Source: Streptomyces sp. NBC_01689 (lineage in GTDB: Bacteria > Actinomycetota > Actinomycetes > Streptomycetales > Streptomycetaceae). From it: DNA of 64,000 bases. A model generated the notes under the pieces. The model was not told the DNA's origin. It did no database searches and saw only the letters and a list, made by a program, of their open reading frames with translations. This document shows, one piece after another, positions 17,622 to 25,623 of this stretch (position 1 is the first letter of the stretch; the number at the start of each line of letters is the position of its first letter). Made by a program: the position numbers and the translations under genes. The stretch is taken from positions 1,054,001-1,118,000 of the forward strand of contig NZ_CP109592.1 of assembly GCF_036250675.1 (NCBI RefSeq). The letters run 5' to 3'.

Positions 17622-17970
17622 AACTTAATTGTTCGGCACCTCGCCCGCTCGCATCGTCGTCATGCCGACCAGCACAGCCATGGACTGGAGATACATCGCC
17701 TCGACGCCGGTTCCCTACCGCAGACGAAGCCCCTGCACTGACGTCTCGGACCCAGAAGCCGCCATGAGTGCGTTCAGTCCAGCCTCGAACCTGAATCCCG
17801 ACGCAGGGCCTGCACCGCTCCGCAGGCCCGGAACCGACTGCGTCAGCGCGGTTGACACCTTTGCTGAGCCAGGCACGATTCGGCCGCAGAGTTGAACATG
17901 CAGTGCGCGGCGCGGCCGGATCGGTTCGCGCTGTGGCCTGACCACCCCAAGAGGCCTTCAGACCACACGT
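17622..17970. other. Gap without a recognisable gene
   Basis: About 350 bases between the esterase promoter and the next minus-strand gene end. Short readings on both strands have no family match by eye. Confidence 0.4.
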
Positions 17971-17973
17971 CTG

Positions 17974-18534
17974 TCAGCGGAGCTCGACGGAGTAGTTGCT
18001 TCCGGAGAATTCCCAGCCGTCGGTGCCTTCGCCGATGTCGGCGACGATGATGTCGTCGATGAAGCGGTCTTCGAAGTCGTCGTCGCGCAGGTCGCCTGCG
18101 AGCCAGAGGGCTTCGATGTCGCTCCAGTCTCCGCGGCTTGCGTCGATGCGGAGGGGTGCGGCTCGGCGGGTGCCGCGTTCGCGTTCGTCGGCGCCGGTCT
18201 TGACGAGGCCGCTGATCTCGAACTGACCGTCCTTCACCACGTCAGGGATGGGGTCGGCGGGGACGATGGCGACGTTCTCGTACGCAGTATGGATGAGGTC
18301 CCGGTAGGAGCGGCGGACGTTGTACTCGGCGTCCGACAGCCACTTGAACAAGGTCTCGGGCCGGACGTCGAGACCGGCGGCGTCGAGGGCTTCGTAGCCG
18401 CGGCGAGTACCGGTGAGCTGACTCAGCTGGGCGTGCCAGTGCTTGGCGCTGTAGGAGGCGAGGCGGTGGCGGGGGGTGACCTGCGCGCGTAGCAGGTCGT
18501 TGAGGGCGGCGCCGTGTCCGGTGGGTCCGGCCAT
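17974..18534 (-). CDS. Unknown protein with possible HTH, partner of the polymerase-like protein
   Basis: A 186-residue protein I do not recognise. The N-terminal half is basic and helical, and contains ETLFKWLSDAEYNVRRSYRD, which reads like a helix-turn-helix with a following helix. The C-terminal half is strongly acidic (GDWSDIEALWLAGDLRDDDF, then EDRFIDDIIVADIGEG). This basic-then-acidic plan recalls, in style only, the small Tpg terminal proteins of Streptomyces telomeres. Its ATG (18532-18534) overlaps the TGA of the upstream gene as TGATG, so translation is coupled and the two proteins probably act together on DNA. Confidence 0.6.
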   Translation of the reverse strand: MAGPTGHGAALNDLLRAQVTPRHRLASYSAKHWHAQLSQLTGTRRGYEALDAAGLDVRPETLFKWLSDAEYNVRRSYRDLIHTAYENVAIVPADPIPDVVKDGQFEISGLVKTGADERERGTRRAAPLRIDASRGDWSDIEALWLAGDLRDDDFEDRFIDDIIVADIGEGTDGWEFSGSNYSVELR

Positions 18535-19508
18535 CAGTCGTCACCTTCCGGGATGAACGTGCCGGGCTGGATGAACTTGGCCTTTACCTCGCCGAACCCG
18601 GTCCCGATCCGGTACGTGTCGGGCGCCGTCTCGTCGGGGACCCAGAAGATCGCGGCATCCACATTGCGCAGGGCGATGAGCCGGTTACCTGCCTGAACGG
18701 CCTTGAAGGCGACGGTCCAGTGGCGGACCGAGGCTTCGGCGACCATGCTCATGCGCCAGTCCGGCCGCCAGAACGGGGAGCGCGAGTCGGGCCGTTTGGG
18801 CCACAGCAGGCGCAGTGCGATCGACAGGCGGGTCTTGTAGTTCTTGTACGGTTCGCCGCCGACTTTGATCAGGTCGGTGCGGGCGGACCTGGCAGCTTCG
18901 TAGAACGGCTTGAACAGCGACTCGTTGATCTTGCCCGTCCACGAGTCGTGGATGACGACCGCTTCGGCGAGGTGGCCGTCGCGGTAGAGGCGTTCGAGCT
19001 GCTTGAGGTGGGGGGTGGTCACCCACACCCGTCCCTGCTTGTCGGGCCGCTCGATGATCCGGCCCAACGGGTGCGGCATGTCCGTGCGCGTCCAGGCGGG
19101 GATCTCGATGAGGTAGATGCCGGCCTTGGTCTTGTCGAACGCCTCCAGCGGACCGGTGTGCAGGAGCCTGTTCGGGGCGAGCGGGACCGCGGAGCAGGCG
19201 GAGGGGAAGGAGCCGTTGCGGTCGATCAGGCACATCAGACCGTCGCCGAACGAGGCGGGGACGTCGAGCTGGTGGCGGAGACCTGCAGCGCCTGTTGCAA
19301 CGGCAGCCGTGGTCTGTCGAGCCGCTGCCGGCCTGGAGCTCGCACGAGAACTCGTGGCGGCTGTCTTCCCGCCCTGATTCGCCGGGCTGGGTAGCTGCGG
19401 ACCAGCGGGATTACGGCGTACTGCGGGCGAGGGAAGTCGAATTGGCCGCCTTGATCGTCTGTCATGCCTTCTGGGCGACGGTCGAGCCGGCCGAGCGGTC
19501 CACCGCAC
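18534..19508 (-). CDS. Family-B DNA-polymerase-like palm protein (possibly degenerate; start uncertain)
   Basis: The core from about 19235 down to 18536 looks like the palm and fingers of a phage/plasmid family-B polymerase without the exonuclease domain. Motif A: GDGLMCLIDRNGSFPSACS (Asp codon at 19221-19223; family D-x-x-S-L-Y-P-S). After it come AGIYLIEIP, VWVTTPHLKQLERLYRDG and LFKPFYEAARSARTDL, in the order seen in such polymerases. A weak motif-B region is EPYKNYKTRLSIALRL. A motif-C-like RNVDAAIFWVP (about 18659) keeps one Asp of the usual DTD. The loss suggests weak or lost catalysis. The first 75 or so codons are low-complexity, so the true start may be later or the 5' end may be lost. 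Confidence 0.5.
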   Translation of the reverse strand: MRWTARPARPSPRRHDRRSRRPIRLPSPAVRRNPAGPQLPSPANQGGKTAATSSRASSRPAAARQTTAAVATGAAGLRHQLDVPASFGDGLMCLIDRNGSFPSACSAVPLAPNRLLHTGPLEAFDKTKAGIYLIEIPAWTRTDMPHPLGRIIERPDKQGRVWVTTPHLKQLERLYRDGHLAEAVVIHDSWTGKINESLFKPFYEAARSARTDLIKVGGEPYKNYKTRLSIALRLLWPKRPDSRSPFWRPDWRMSMVAEASVRHWTVAFKAVQAGNRLIALRNVDAAIFWVPDETAPDTYRIGTGFGEVKAKFIQPGTFIPEGDD

Positions 19509-19552
19509 GCAGTCAGCTCAAGCACTACCGCGAACACGCGCTCGCGGCATAA
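19295..19552 (+). CDS. Possible truncated hypothetical protein
   Basis: The end of this plus-strand reading (DYGVLRAREVELAALIVCHA then WATVEPAERSTARSQLKHYR) has the composition of a real helical protein tail ending EHALAA. The beginning overlaps the uncertain 5' part of the polymerase-like gene on the other strand. Both may be cut at a shared breakpoint near 19.3-19.4 kb. Confidence 0.25.
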   Translation: MQRQPWSVEPLPAWSSHENSWRLSSRPDSPGWVAADQRDYGVLRAREVELAALIVCHAFWATVEPAERSTARSQLKHYREHALAA

Positions 19553-19736
19553 GCCACCACGGCCGCCATAGGGGCCTCTAGGGGAGTTCATGACGCCATA
19601 GGATCCGGCTATGGCCATCTGCTGAAGGTCTTGGAAGACGGACCCGAATTGCTTTAAATGGAATGGAGTTGTCGCCACAAAGCAATGGAAGTAAACGCCA
19701 CAGGGATCGGTGAGCCCGGGCTCACACGGTAGATAC

Positions 19737-19940
19737 TCAGTTCCTCACCGAGACGGAGCGCGTGCCCAGATTGCGCCAAGTGATTGCGCCCAAAATCGGG
19801 AATAGGACCATGATGATCAGCCATCCGGCCTTGGGTAGCAAGCGGATGTTCGCCGTAGGTGTCCTGAAGCAATCAATTAGGGCGTAAACGTACAACGCTG
19901 CAACTATTAGGTAGATTGCATAGACCAGTACTGAGGTCAT
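19737..19940 (-). CDS. PLDc_N-domain small membrane protein
   Basis: A 67-residue two-helix membrane protein. ATG 19938-19940 is chosen because it begins directly with a membrane segment (MTSVLVYAIYLIVAALYVYA). A second segment is LIIMVLFPILGAITWRNLGT. The spacing ALIDCFRTPTANIRLLPKAGW between them is the PLDc_N (phospholipase-D nuclease N-terminal) signature found in many small actinobacterial proteins. It stands alone; exact role unknown. Confidence 0.75.
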   Translation of the reverse strand: MTSVLVYAIYLIVAALYVYALIDCFRTPTANIRLLPKAGWLIIMVLFPILGAITWRNLGTRSVSVRN

Positions 19941-20294
19941 TGGATGCCTTGCTGTGCCTGGGGCGCCTGCCCGCGTGTGTGCGGCACTGACTGGCCCCAC
20001 TCTCTTCCTGGCCATGATAATGCGCGTGACACGGTGAGCTGACCAGCCCGTTCTCGCGCGCTTGCAGCCGGAGACCCGCGACCTATAAGGGGACGGGTCG
20101 TCGATGAGCGTGCACCTCGAAGCGTCTGAGGGCAGGGGGACCACATCCCACGCGTGCTCGTCGGCTTGGTGCGGAGTATCGGGCGAGGCTCCGCTGGCAG
20201 CTGACCGTCGACGACCGGGAACGCGCCGCCCTGGCCCTGGCCGAAGGGTGCGGCCAGCAGCCGGTGGAGTACGAACCGGCACCCTAGCCCGGCG
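19941..20294. other. Gap with a possible gene-end remnant
   Basis: About 350 bases. A plus-strand frame ending at the TAG near 20287 reads GAEYRARLRWQLTVDDRERA then ALALAEGCGQQPVEYEPAP, which looks like the tail of a small protein but lacks a convincing start. The rest shows no gene. Confidence 0.35.
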
Positions 20295-21185
20295 TCACGG
20301 GCCGCGTAGCCGGGTAGCGGTCACGACGGCGTGCCGGGTGGTTCCCGCCGCGATTTCGACGACCGCCGTTCCGTGGGGAACGGCGGTGTAGGGCAGACCG
20401 GCGCTGGTGCGCCCTGTCGGTCCCGGCCCGGCGGCCGCCAGGAGCCGGCCGATCCGCGCGGCGAGTGGCGTGGCGAGTCTCTGGGTCAGTGCGGTTCGTC
20501 CGTCGGGGAGTTGGACGGCCAGGGCGCGGGGCCGTGCGGCTGGGCCGGTATAGCCGACGACCTCGGCGTCGACGGTTTCCGCGTGCCGGATCTTCTGCCA
20601 CGCGCTGCTGCGGCCGGCGCGGTATGGGGAGGCGGCGCGTTTCGCGACAAGCCCGTCGACTCCCTGGCCCTGGAGGGTGTTGTACCAGGTGAGCGCCATG
20701 TGCCGGTCGTTGGTGGCGGACACGGCCTGGATCGGCGAGTTGGCGGGCAGTGCGGACAGGACATCGAGGAGGGCGGCGCGCCTCTCGCGGTACGGGCGCG
20801 CACGAACGTCTCCGAAGGGCAGGGGCAGCTGCAGGGCGTCCCAGACTATGTAGTGCGCGGGGCGCCGGCTGGCCAGGAGGCGGGCTCGGGATGGTGAGGA
20901 TGCGGCCCGGCCCTGCGCGGCCTCGAAGCTGATCCGGCCGTCCTCGGTGACGATGACGGCTTCCCCGTCGAGGACGGTCCCGGGCGGGAGCGCCAGGCTG
21001 GCGAGGGCGAGGTCGCCCCACACCGCGGTGACGTCACGTCCCGAGCGGGCCTGCAGCCGCACCCCGCCATCGGTCCGCCACATGACCGTGCGATGCCCGT
21101 CGACCTTCATCTCGAACACCCACCCCGCCCCGGTCGGCAGTGCCGGAACAGGCTGGGCGAGGGCAACGGACACGGGCCAGTCCAC
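20295..21185 (-). CDS. ATP-dependent DNA ligase (LigC/LigD-ligase type)
   Basis: A 296-residue DNA ligase that seals nicks using ATP. Nucleotidyltransferase motif I is FEMKVDGHR, with the AMP-accepting Lys near residue 27. Motif III-like WDALQLPLPF, motif IV DGLVAKR and motif V WQKIRH follow, with a short OB-type C-terminal domain. The size matches stand-alone actinobacterial LigC/LigD ligase domains that work with Ku in end joining. It is divergent from a ku start only 111 bp away, which supports an end-joining role. That ku gene is cut by an IS, so the pathway at this locus is broken unless other copies exist. Confidence 0.88.
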   Translation of the reverse strand: MDWPVSVALAQPVPALPTGAGWVFEMKVDGHRTVMWRTDGGVRLQARSGRDVTAVWGDLALASLALPPGTVLDGEAVIVTEDGRISFEAAQGRAASSPSRARLLASRRPAHYIVWDALQLPLPFGDVRARPYRERRAALLDVLSALPANSPIQAVSATNDRHMALTWYNTLQGQGVDGLVAKRAASPYRAGRSSAWQKIRHAETVDAEVVGYTGPAARPRALAVQLPDGRTALTQRLATPLAARIGRLLAAAGPGPTGRTSAGLPYTAVPHGTAVVEIAAGTTRHAVVTATRLRGP

Positions 21186-21296
21186 CCGTCCAGCCTGCGA
21201 CGACCGCAGCCGTGCTGCTCGCAGGGCGCTCCGGGAAGCAGACTCGCGGCCCGGCTCCTACGCTGGTGGGGCTCGGGGCCGTCATGGAGGTCCGTC

Positions 21297-21365
21297 ATGC
21301 CCCGACCCTTGTGGAGCGGTGCCATCAGCTTCGGCCTGGTGACCATCCCGGTAAAGCTGGTCAGT
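21297..21365 (+). pseudogene. ku: ku, N-terminal stub cut by an IS
   Basis: MPRPLWSGAISFGLVTIPVK is the canonical start of bacterial Ku, the DNA-end-binding protein of non-homologous end joining. GGAGG precedes the ATG at 21297. Only 23 codons remain before the IS end at 21366, and the rest of ku is not found on the far side of the element. Confidence 0.85.
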
Positions 21366-22254
21366 GAGCCCTTTCCAACCTGACGCCCTGGTCCGGTAGT
21401 TGGGCTGACAACGTGGTGAAGCCCCTGGTAGATGGGTTTTCGACCAAGAGAACCGTCTCCACCAGAGGCTTCACGTGCTTGTCTACCCGTCGGGCGTCGA
21501 CGTGTCCAGCTCCGCCCTCCGCTTCCTCACGCAGCAGTTCCGGCAGCACCGCCGTACGATCGGCTCCCGCCGGCGGCGCCTGAGCGCCGGCCGCCAGGCT
21601 CTGCTCACACTCGCCCACCTGCGGATGGGGCACACGTATGCCCAGCTTGCGGCCGGGTTCGGCGTCGGCACCACGACGGCCTACCGCTATGTCACCGAGG
21701 CTGTCGAGCTCCTGGCCGCTCTCGCCTCCGGCCTGGCCGACGCGGTGAGGACCGCATCGGTGAAGGCGTATCTGATCCTGGACGGCACGCTCCTGCCGAT
21801 CGACCGCATGGCTGCAGACCGGCCGTTCTACTCCGGCAAACACAAGAAGCATGGGATGAACGTGCAGGTCATCGCCGACCCTTTCGGCCGACTGCGGTGG
21901 GCCTCACCGGCCCTGCCCGGCGCCGTCCACGACATCCGCGCGGCTCGCGAACACGGCATCGTCGACGCCCTCGCCCAAGCCGACATCCCATGCTGGGCCG
22001 ACAAGGGTTACCGAGGTGCCGGCGGCGCGGTCCGCATCCCGTGCTGGGGACGGTGGGAGACCCTCTCCGCAGGCCAGAAGGCGGTGAACCGGTCCCACGC
22101 AAAGATCCGGGCCCTCGTCGAGCAGGCCGTCGCCACCCTCAAGTCCTGGCGGCTCCTCCGCAAACTCCGGTGCTCGACCACCCGGATCACCAAACTCGTC
22201 CAGGCCGTCCTGACCCTTCATCTGACCAGCTCAGAGTGAGGGTGGAAAAGGCTC
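21366..22254 (+). mobile_element. IS5-family insertion sequence in ku (889 bp)
   Basis: Left end GAGCCCTTTCCAACCTGAC; the right end is the complement of GAGCCTTTTCCACCCTCAC. The 3-bp target duplication AGT is at 21363-21365 and 22255-22257. It contains one full transposase gene. Confidence 0.85.
21475..22239 (+). CDS. IS5-family DDE transposase
   Basis: A 254-residue transposase in one frame, GTG start at 21475. An N-terminal HTH lies in RMGHTYAQLAAGFGVGTTTA. The DDE_4-type core shows KAYLILDGTLLPIDRM (first Asp), PGAVHDIRAAREHG with CWADKGYRGAGG (second Asp) and NRSHAKIRALVEQAVATLKS (Glu). It looks complete and possibly active. Confidence 0.9.
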   Translation: MLVYPSGVDVSSSALRFLTQQFRQHRRTIGSRRRRLSAGRQALLTLAHLRMGHTYAQLAAGFGVGTTTAYRYVTEAVELLAALASGLADAVRTASVKAYLILDGTLLPIDRMAADRPFYSGKHKKHGMNVQVIADPFGRLRWASPALPGAVHDIRAAREHGIVDALAQADIPCWADKGYRGAGGAVRIPCWGRWETLSAGQKAVNRSHAKIRALVEQAVATLKSWRLLRKLRCSTTRITKLVQAVLTLHLTSSE

Positions 22255-22257
22255 AGT

Positions 22258-22560
22258 CTCCGCTCTGCTCGGGCCCGGCAACGCAGGCAGCAACACGGCC
22301 GCCGTCCACATCACCACCACCCAACCGGCTCTGACTCAACTGCTCGGGTCCTACCAACGCGAACCGGACGCGCATCGGCAACGACTGCGCCGACGGCACC
22401 CACGGCTTCGTGAGCTGGCTCGCCGATGGCTCTCCTGCTCCGTCGGCATTACTATCACCAACACCTTGCGCGTACTCGTAACGCTGCTCACGGCATGCAC
22501 ACCGGCTGTCGAGGCCGACGTCCGAGACGCCGCCTGGGCTGCAATATCGAGGCTACTTTC
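22258..22560 (+). pseudogene. IS1380-family transposase fragment
   Basis: One frame reads LLGPGNAGSNTAAVHITTTQ, then NDCADGTHGFVSWLA and RWLSCSVGITITNTL in other frames. These are successive conserved pieces of an IS1380-type transposase split by at least two frameshifts. It sits directly against the IS5 element, so ku may already have been damaged before the IS5 landed. Confidence 0.7.
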
Positions 22561-22646
22561 CCGATCGCTTCACAAATGCACAAAACGACGCGGTGCCCTC
22601 ATGCGTGCGCGACTCCCGCCAGAAGGCCGGACCGTGCGGAGAATCT

Positions 22647-24941
22647 TCATGGGGAGCTAGCAGGGGGTCCGAGTGCCGAGCCGATGTCCTGCTGCGCCCA
22701 GATTGTTTTCCCTACCTCGTGATACCTGGTACCCCAGCTGTCAGCAATAGTTGCAATAATGAAAAGACCTCGACCACCCTCATCTATCGTACGTGCGTGT
22801 TTGAGGTGAGGTGCATTGTTGCCGGCGTCACGGACCTCGCACGTCAGACGGTTGTCCAGAATGAGGCGCAATCGATAGGGCGGCGTCCCATAGCGGACTG
22901 CATTCCCGACGAGCTCACTGACGATGAGTTCCGTGGTGAAAGCCGCATCCTGGTCGACGTTCCAATCCTCGAGCTTTCTGCGCGTCGCGTCGCGCGCCTT
23001 CGGAGCAGCCGCAAATTCATCATCGAATCCCAGGGTGAGTACTCGATCGGCAGGCAGTCCTTTTGCTCGAGCCAGCAACAGGAGCTTCTCGGTGTCGGCC
23101 TTGTCTCCCAGAATGTAGGAAAGCTCGTCGCACACCTCCTCCAAGCGCCGATCTGTGCTGGTACGGACGAGCCCGCGTATCTGGTCTGAAGTCTCTAGTA
23201 TATCTTCGTTTCCTATTGCCAGGGTGCTGCCGGCGGGAAGCTCGATTGTGGCGGCAGGGAAAGGGGAATGATCGTTTCCCGCGAGCAACGGTCCTGCTGG
23301 AACCGCAATGTCGCCCGAATCGCCGTTCGGCAGCGTTAGATACGGTTGCGTCAGGCCAGCCCGGACAAACGTGCACGTTTGATCGACCGCGTCGTAGACT
23401 GCAATAAGGCATCCTGCGGTCAGCGGTTCCCGGTGTTGCGGATCCCCGGCCGGAAGGGCTGCACGCTCGGTGGCCAAGCGAGTGGCGGTGTCGTTAAGCC
23501 GAGCCATAAGCTCGTCTGGTTCGAGATCCATCGCCGCTAGTGAGTGGATTACTGTACGCAACTGGCCCATAGTCGTGGCAGTAGAAATACCCCGCCCGGC
23601 TACGTCACCGAGAATTAGAGCTGTCCTACCACCTGCCAACTCGATGACATCAAACCAGGCGCCGCCGCCTCCTTGGCCTGGAACGTGGAGGTGAGAGACA
23701 GCCGCGGTGGACGGTGCTACCGGTCTCTGCGGTAGCAGTCGCCGCTTCAAAGTAGCAGCAATAGTCCGCTCCCGCGTGTAGCGCCTTGCATTGTCGATGT
23801 GAACAGCCGCATGGCAACAGATGTCTTCCGCCACTGCAATATCTTCCTCGTCAAAAGGCTCTTCATCTCTGTGTCGGTAGAAGCTGACCAATCCCAGAGC
23901 CTGCCCTCGAATAGCTAGCGGAGCGACAATCAGAGAATGAGCATTTGACCTTGCGATGGCGTTGGCGCGAGCCGGATCAGCAGGCAGCCACGGGCTGTCC
24001 TTCTCCACGCGAACTAGCCGCGCCCGCAAGTCGATGAGAACCAGCGAGAAAGGGGTGCCCGCTGGCAACTGGCGCACGTCGCCCACTGAGTACGCCGACA
24101 CCAAGCCTTGGAATGCGGTACGCCGCAGCGGCACGTCCTGATCTACCGGGGCGACAGGCGGCTCATCGCCGCGTATGACGTCGTCGATAACCTCGATCAC
24201 CACGATTCCCGCAAATGCAGGCACTACAGCGTTGGCAAGTTCCCTGCAAACAGCTGTGACTTCGAGTTGCTCGCCAGCAACGCTCCTCAGCTGCTCGAGG
24301 ACAAAGATGGACTGGAGCGCTCGTTCACGAGCCGTCACATCAACGGCGGAAGCGACGATGCCGAGGATCTCGCCATTCTCTCCTTCAAGACGCACATACG
24401 AGAGAGCGAGGGACCTTCTCCTGACACCATTCCTGTGTGCCGTCCGCACGACGCGATTGAGCACTGGCACTCCTGTGGTGAGAACCTGGTGTGCTATTTT
24501 CCGCTCCCCTGCCGGGTCCTCTAGTCCAATAGTGGGGAAGGTTTCACCGATCGAAGAGCCGCTTTCATAGACAGGAGATCGACGTACGGCGTCATTGACC
24601 CGGACGATGCGCAACTCCTGGTCAAGCAGATATAGACCAAGCGGGGAGTGGGTGAACAATGCTCGCAAGATGGAAAGATCGCCAGCGGATATAAGGTCGG
24701 ACTCTGCTATTCTCACCTCCCAGGTAAGCGCTGCACCGGAAAGAACCGGTCTTACCGTCAGCGAGTCGCAGGCCGCAAGAGGAATCACCGGCTCTTCATC
24801 ATTCGTCCCTCTCAGTAGTCGAGTTACGTCAGATCCGATTACCCGTGATTGAGGCCGCCCGAATAGTCTCGCGGCTGCGAGGGACCAACTGACGATGCGA
24901 CCGTCGCCATCAATTCGCATCAGTAGATCGTCGCTGGACAT
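22647..24941 (-). CDS. PAS-GAF-SpoIIE-like phosphatase-HATPase regulator, probably catalytically altered
   Basis: A 764-residue signalling protein; ATG 24941 is preferred over two upstream GTGs because of its GGAGG spacing. Domain order: PAS (about 1-60), PAS (about 90-200), GAF (about 220-390), PP2C/SpoIIE domain (about 410-610), HATPase_c anti-sigma-like kinase (about 640-755, with ELIVSELVGNAVRYGTPP and DEGGRGLFII). This is the common streptomycete RsbU/RsbW-type fusion. Oddities: the first metal-binding Asp in the usual GGDWYD is Ala (GGGAWFDVIEL), the later YTDGLVE motif reads GNEDILE, and AGHPPP reads AGLTQP. The phosphatase may be inactive or a sensor. It is monocistronic as far as seen. 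Confidence 0.88.
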   Translation of the reverse strand: MSSDDLLMRIDGDGRIVSWSLAAARLFGRPQSRVIGSDVTRLLRGTNDEEPVIPLAACDSLTVRPVLSGAALTWEVRIAESDLISAGDLSILRALFTHSPLGLYLLDQELRIVRVNDAVRRSPVYESGSSIGETFPTIGLEDPAGERKIAHQVLTTGVPVLNRVVRTAHRNGVRRRSLALSYVRLEGENGEILGIVASAVDVTARERALQSIFVLEQLRSVAGEQLEVTAVCRELANAVVPAFAGIVVIEVIDDVIRGDEPPVAPVDQDVPLRRTAFQGLVSAYSVGDVRQLPAGTPFSLVLIDLRARLVRVEKDSPWLPADPARANAIARSNAHSLIVAPLAIRGQALGLVSFYRHRDEEPFDEEDIAVAEDICCHAAVHIDNARRYTRERTIAATLKRRLLPQRPVAPSTAAVSHLHVPGQGGGGAWFDVIELAGGRTALILGDVAGRGISTATTMGQLRTVIHSLAAMDLEPDELMARLNDTATRLATERAALPAGDPQHREPLTAGCLIAVYDAVDQTCTFVRAGLTQPYLTLPNGDSGDIAVPAGPLLAGNDHSPFPAATIELPAGSTLAIGNEDILETSDQIRGLVRTSTDRRLEEVCDELSYILGDKADTEKLLLLARAKGLPADRVLTLGFDDEFAAAPKARDATRRKLEDWNVDQDAAFTTELIVSELVGNAVRYGTPPYRLRLILDNRLTCEVRDAGNNAPHLKHARTIDEGGRGLFIIATIADSWGTRYHEVGKTIWAQQDIGSALGPPASSP

Positions 24942-24950
24942 TTGCACCAC

Positions 24951-25623
24951 GCCTCCACTTCGGCCACTTGAACCGGATTGCGACGCAGCGATAACCTCCG
25001 GGCTGAGGCCGTTTCGGACAGTCCCGAAAAATTATGCGGGCGGCCGCCGTGCCATTCGACCTGCTGCTGATCATCAGAATGAGCCCCGAGTCGGAAATGC
25101 CGGACGCCTTCGAGGACCACTACCAGTCGTGCTCGCTGTGTGCAGTGCCGAGCATCTTGTGGAGGTCGTATCCACGCATCACCATTGGCTGCCCCCTTCA
25201 ACGGAGGGCGGATGCACGACGATCGGCGCACTGCTCACCTCATTCAGCTTGCCTCCTGCCTGATCTCCGAGCAACCAGAGACTGCCTCCAGGCCATTCAC
25301 CGGGCAACTGAGCACCGCGCGCGACCTTCCCTACGCGCTGGAGCTGGCAGGCGTACCGCTGGTGAGGGAGCAGTTCTGGGACACCGCTGCCGGATCGACC
25401 CGCTGCCGGGGAGGTTGGTACTGGCATAGAACGAGGCGGCGATCACGCGGGCGTCCAGGCTCCCCGCGGCCTTCGGCCTTCGTAGCAGACGCGGCTGAGA
25501 TCCCTCTGCGGCCCGACCCGGAAGACGCAGGGATGCCGAAGCGATCGACGAGGAGAGGGGATTGCGTCGCCTCTGGAAACACCTGCCGACGTGGGCCGAC
25601 AGGTGTCATGGTGATCAGGCCGG
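24951..25623. other. Long gap without a convincing gene
   Basis: About 670 bases between two minus-strand genes. A plus-strand reading around 25212-25430 (MHDDRRTAHLIQLASCLISE) is open but matches no family I know and overlaps other weak frames. It may hold the SpoIIE-like gene promoter and old gene debris. Confidence 0.4.

Noticed and set aside
17974..18534. A true Tpg telomere terminal protein.
   Set aside because: The basic/acidic plan is similar in style, but the characteristic Tpg C-terminal pattern is not present, so only an analogy is kept.
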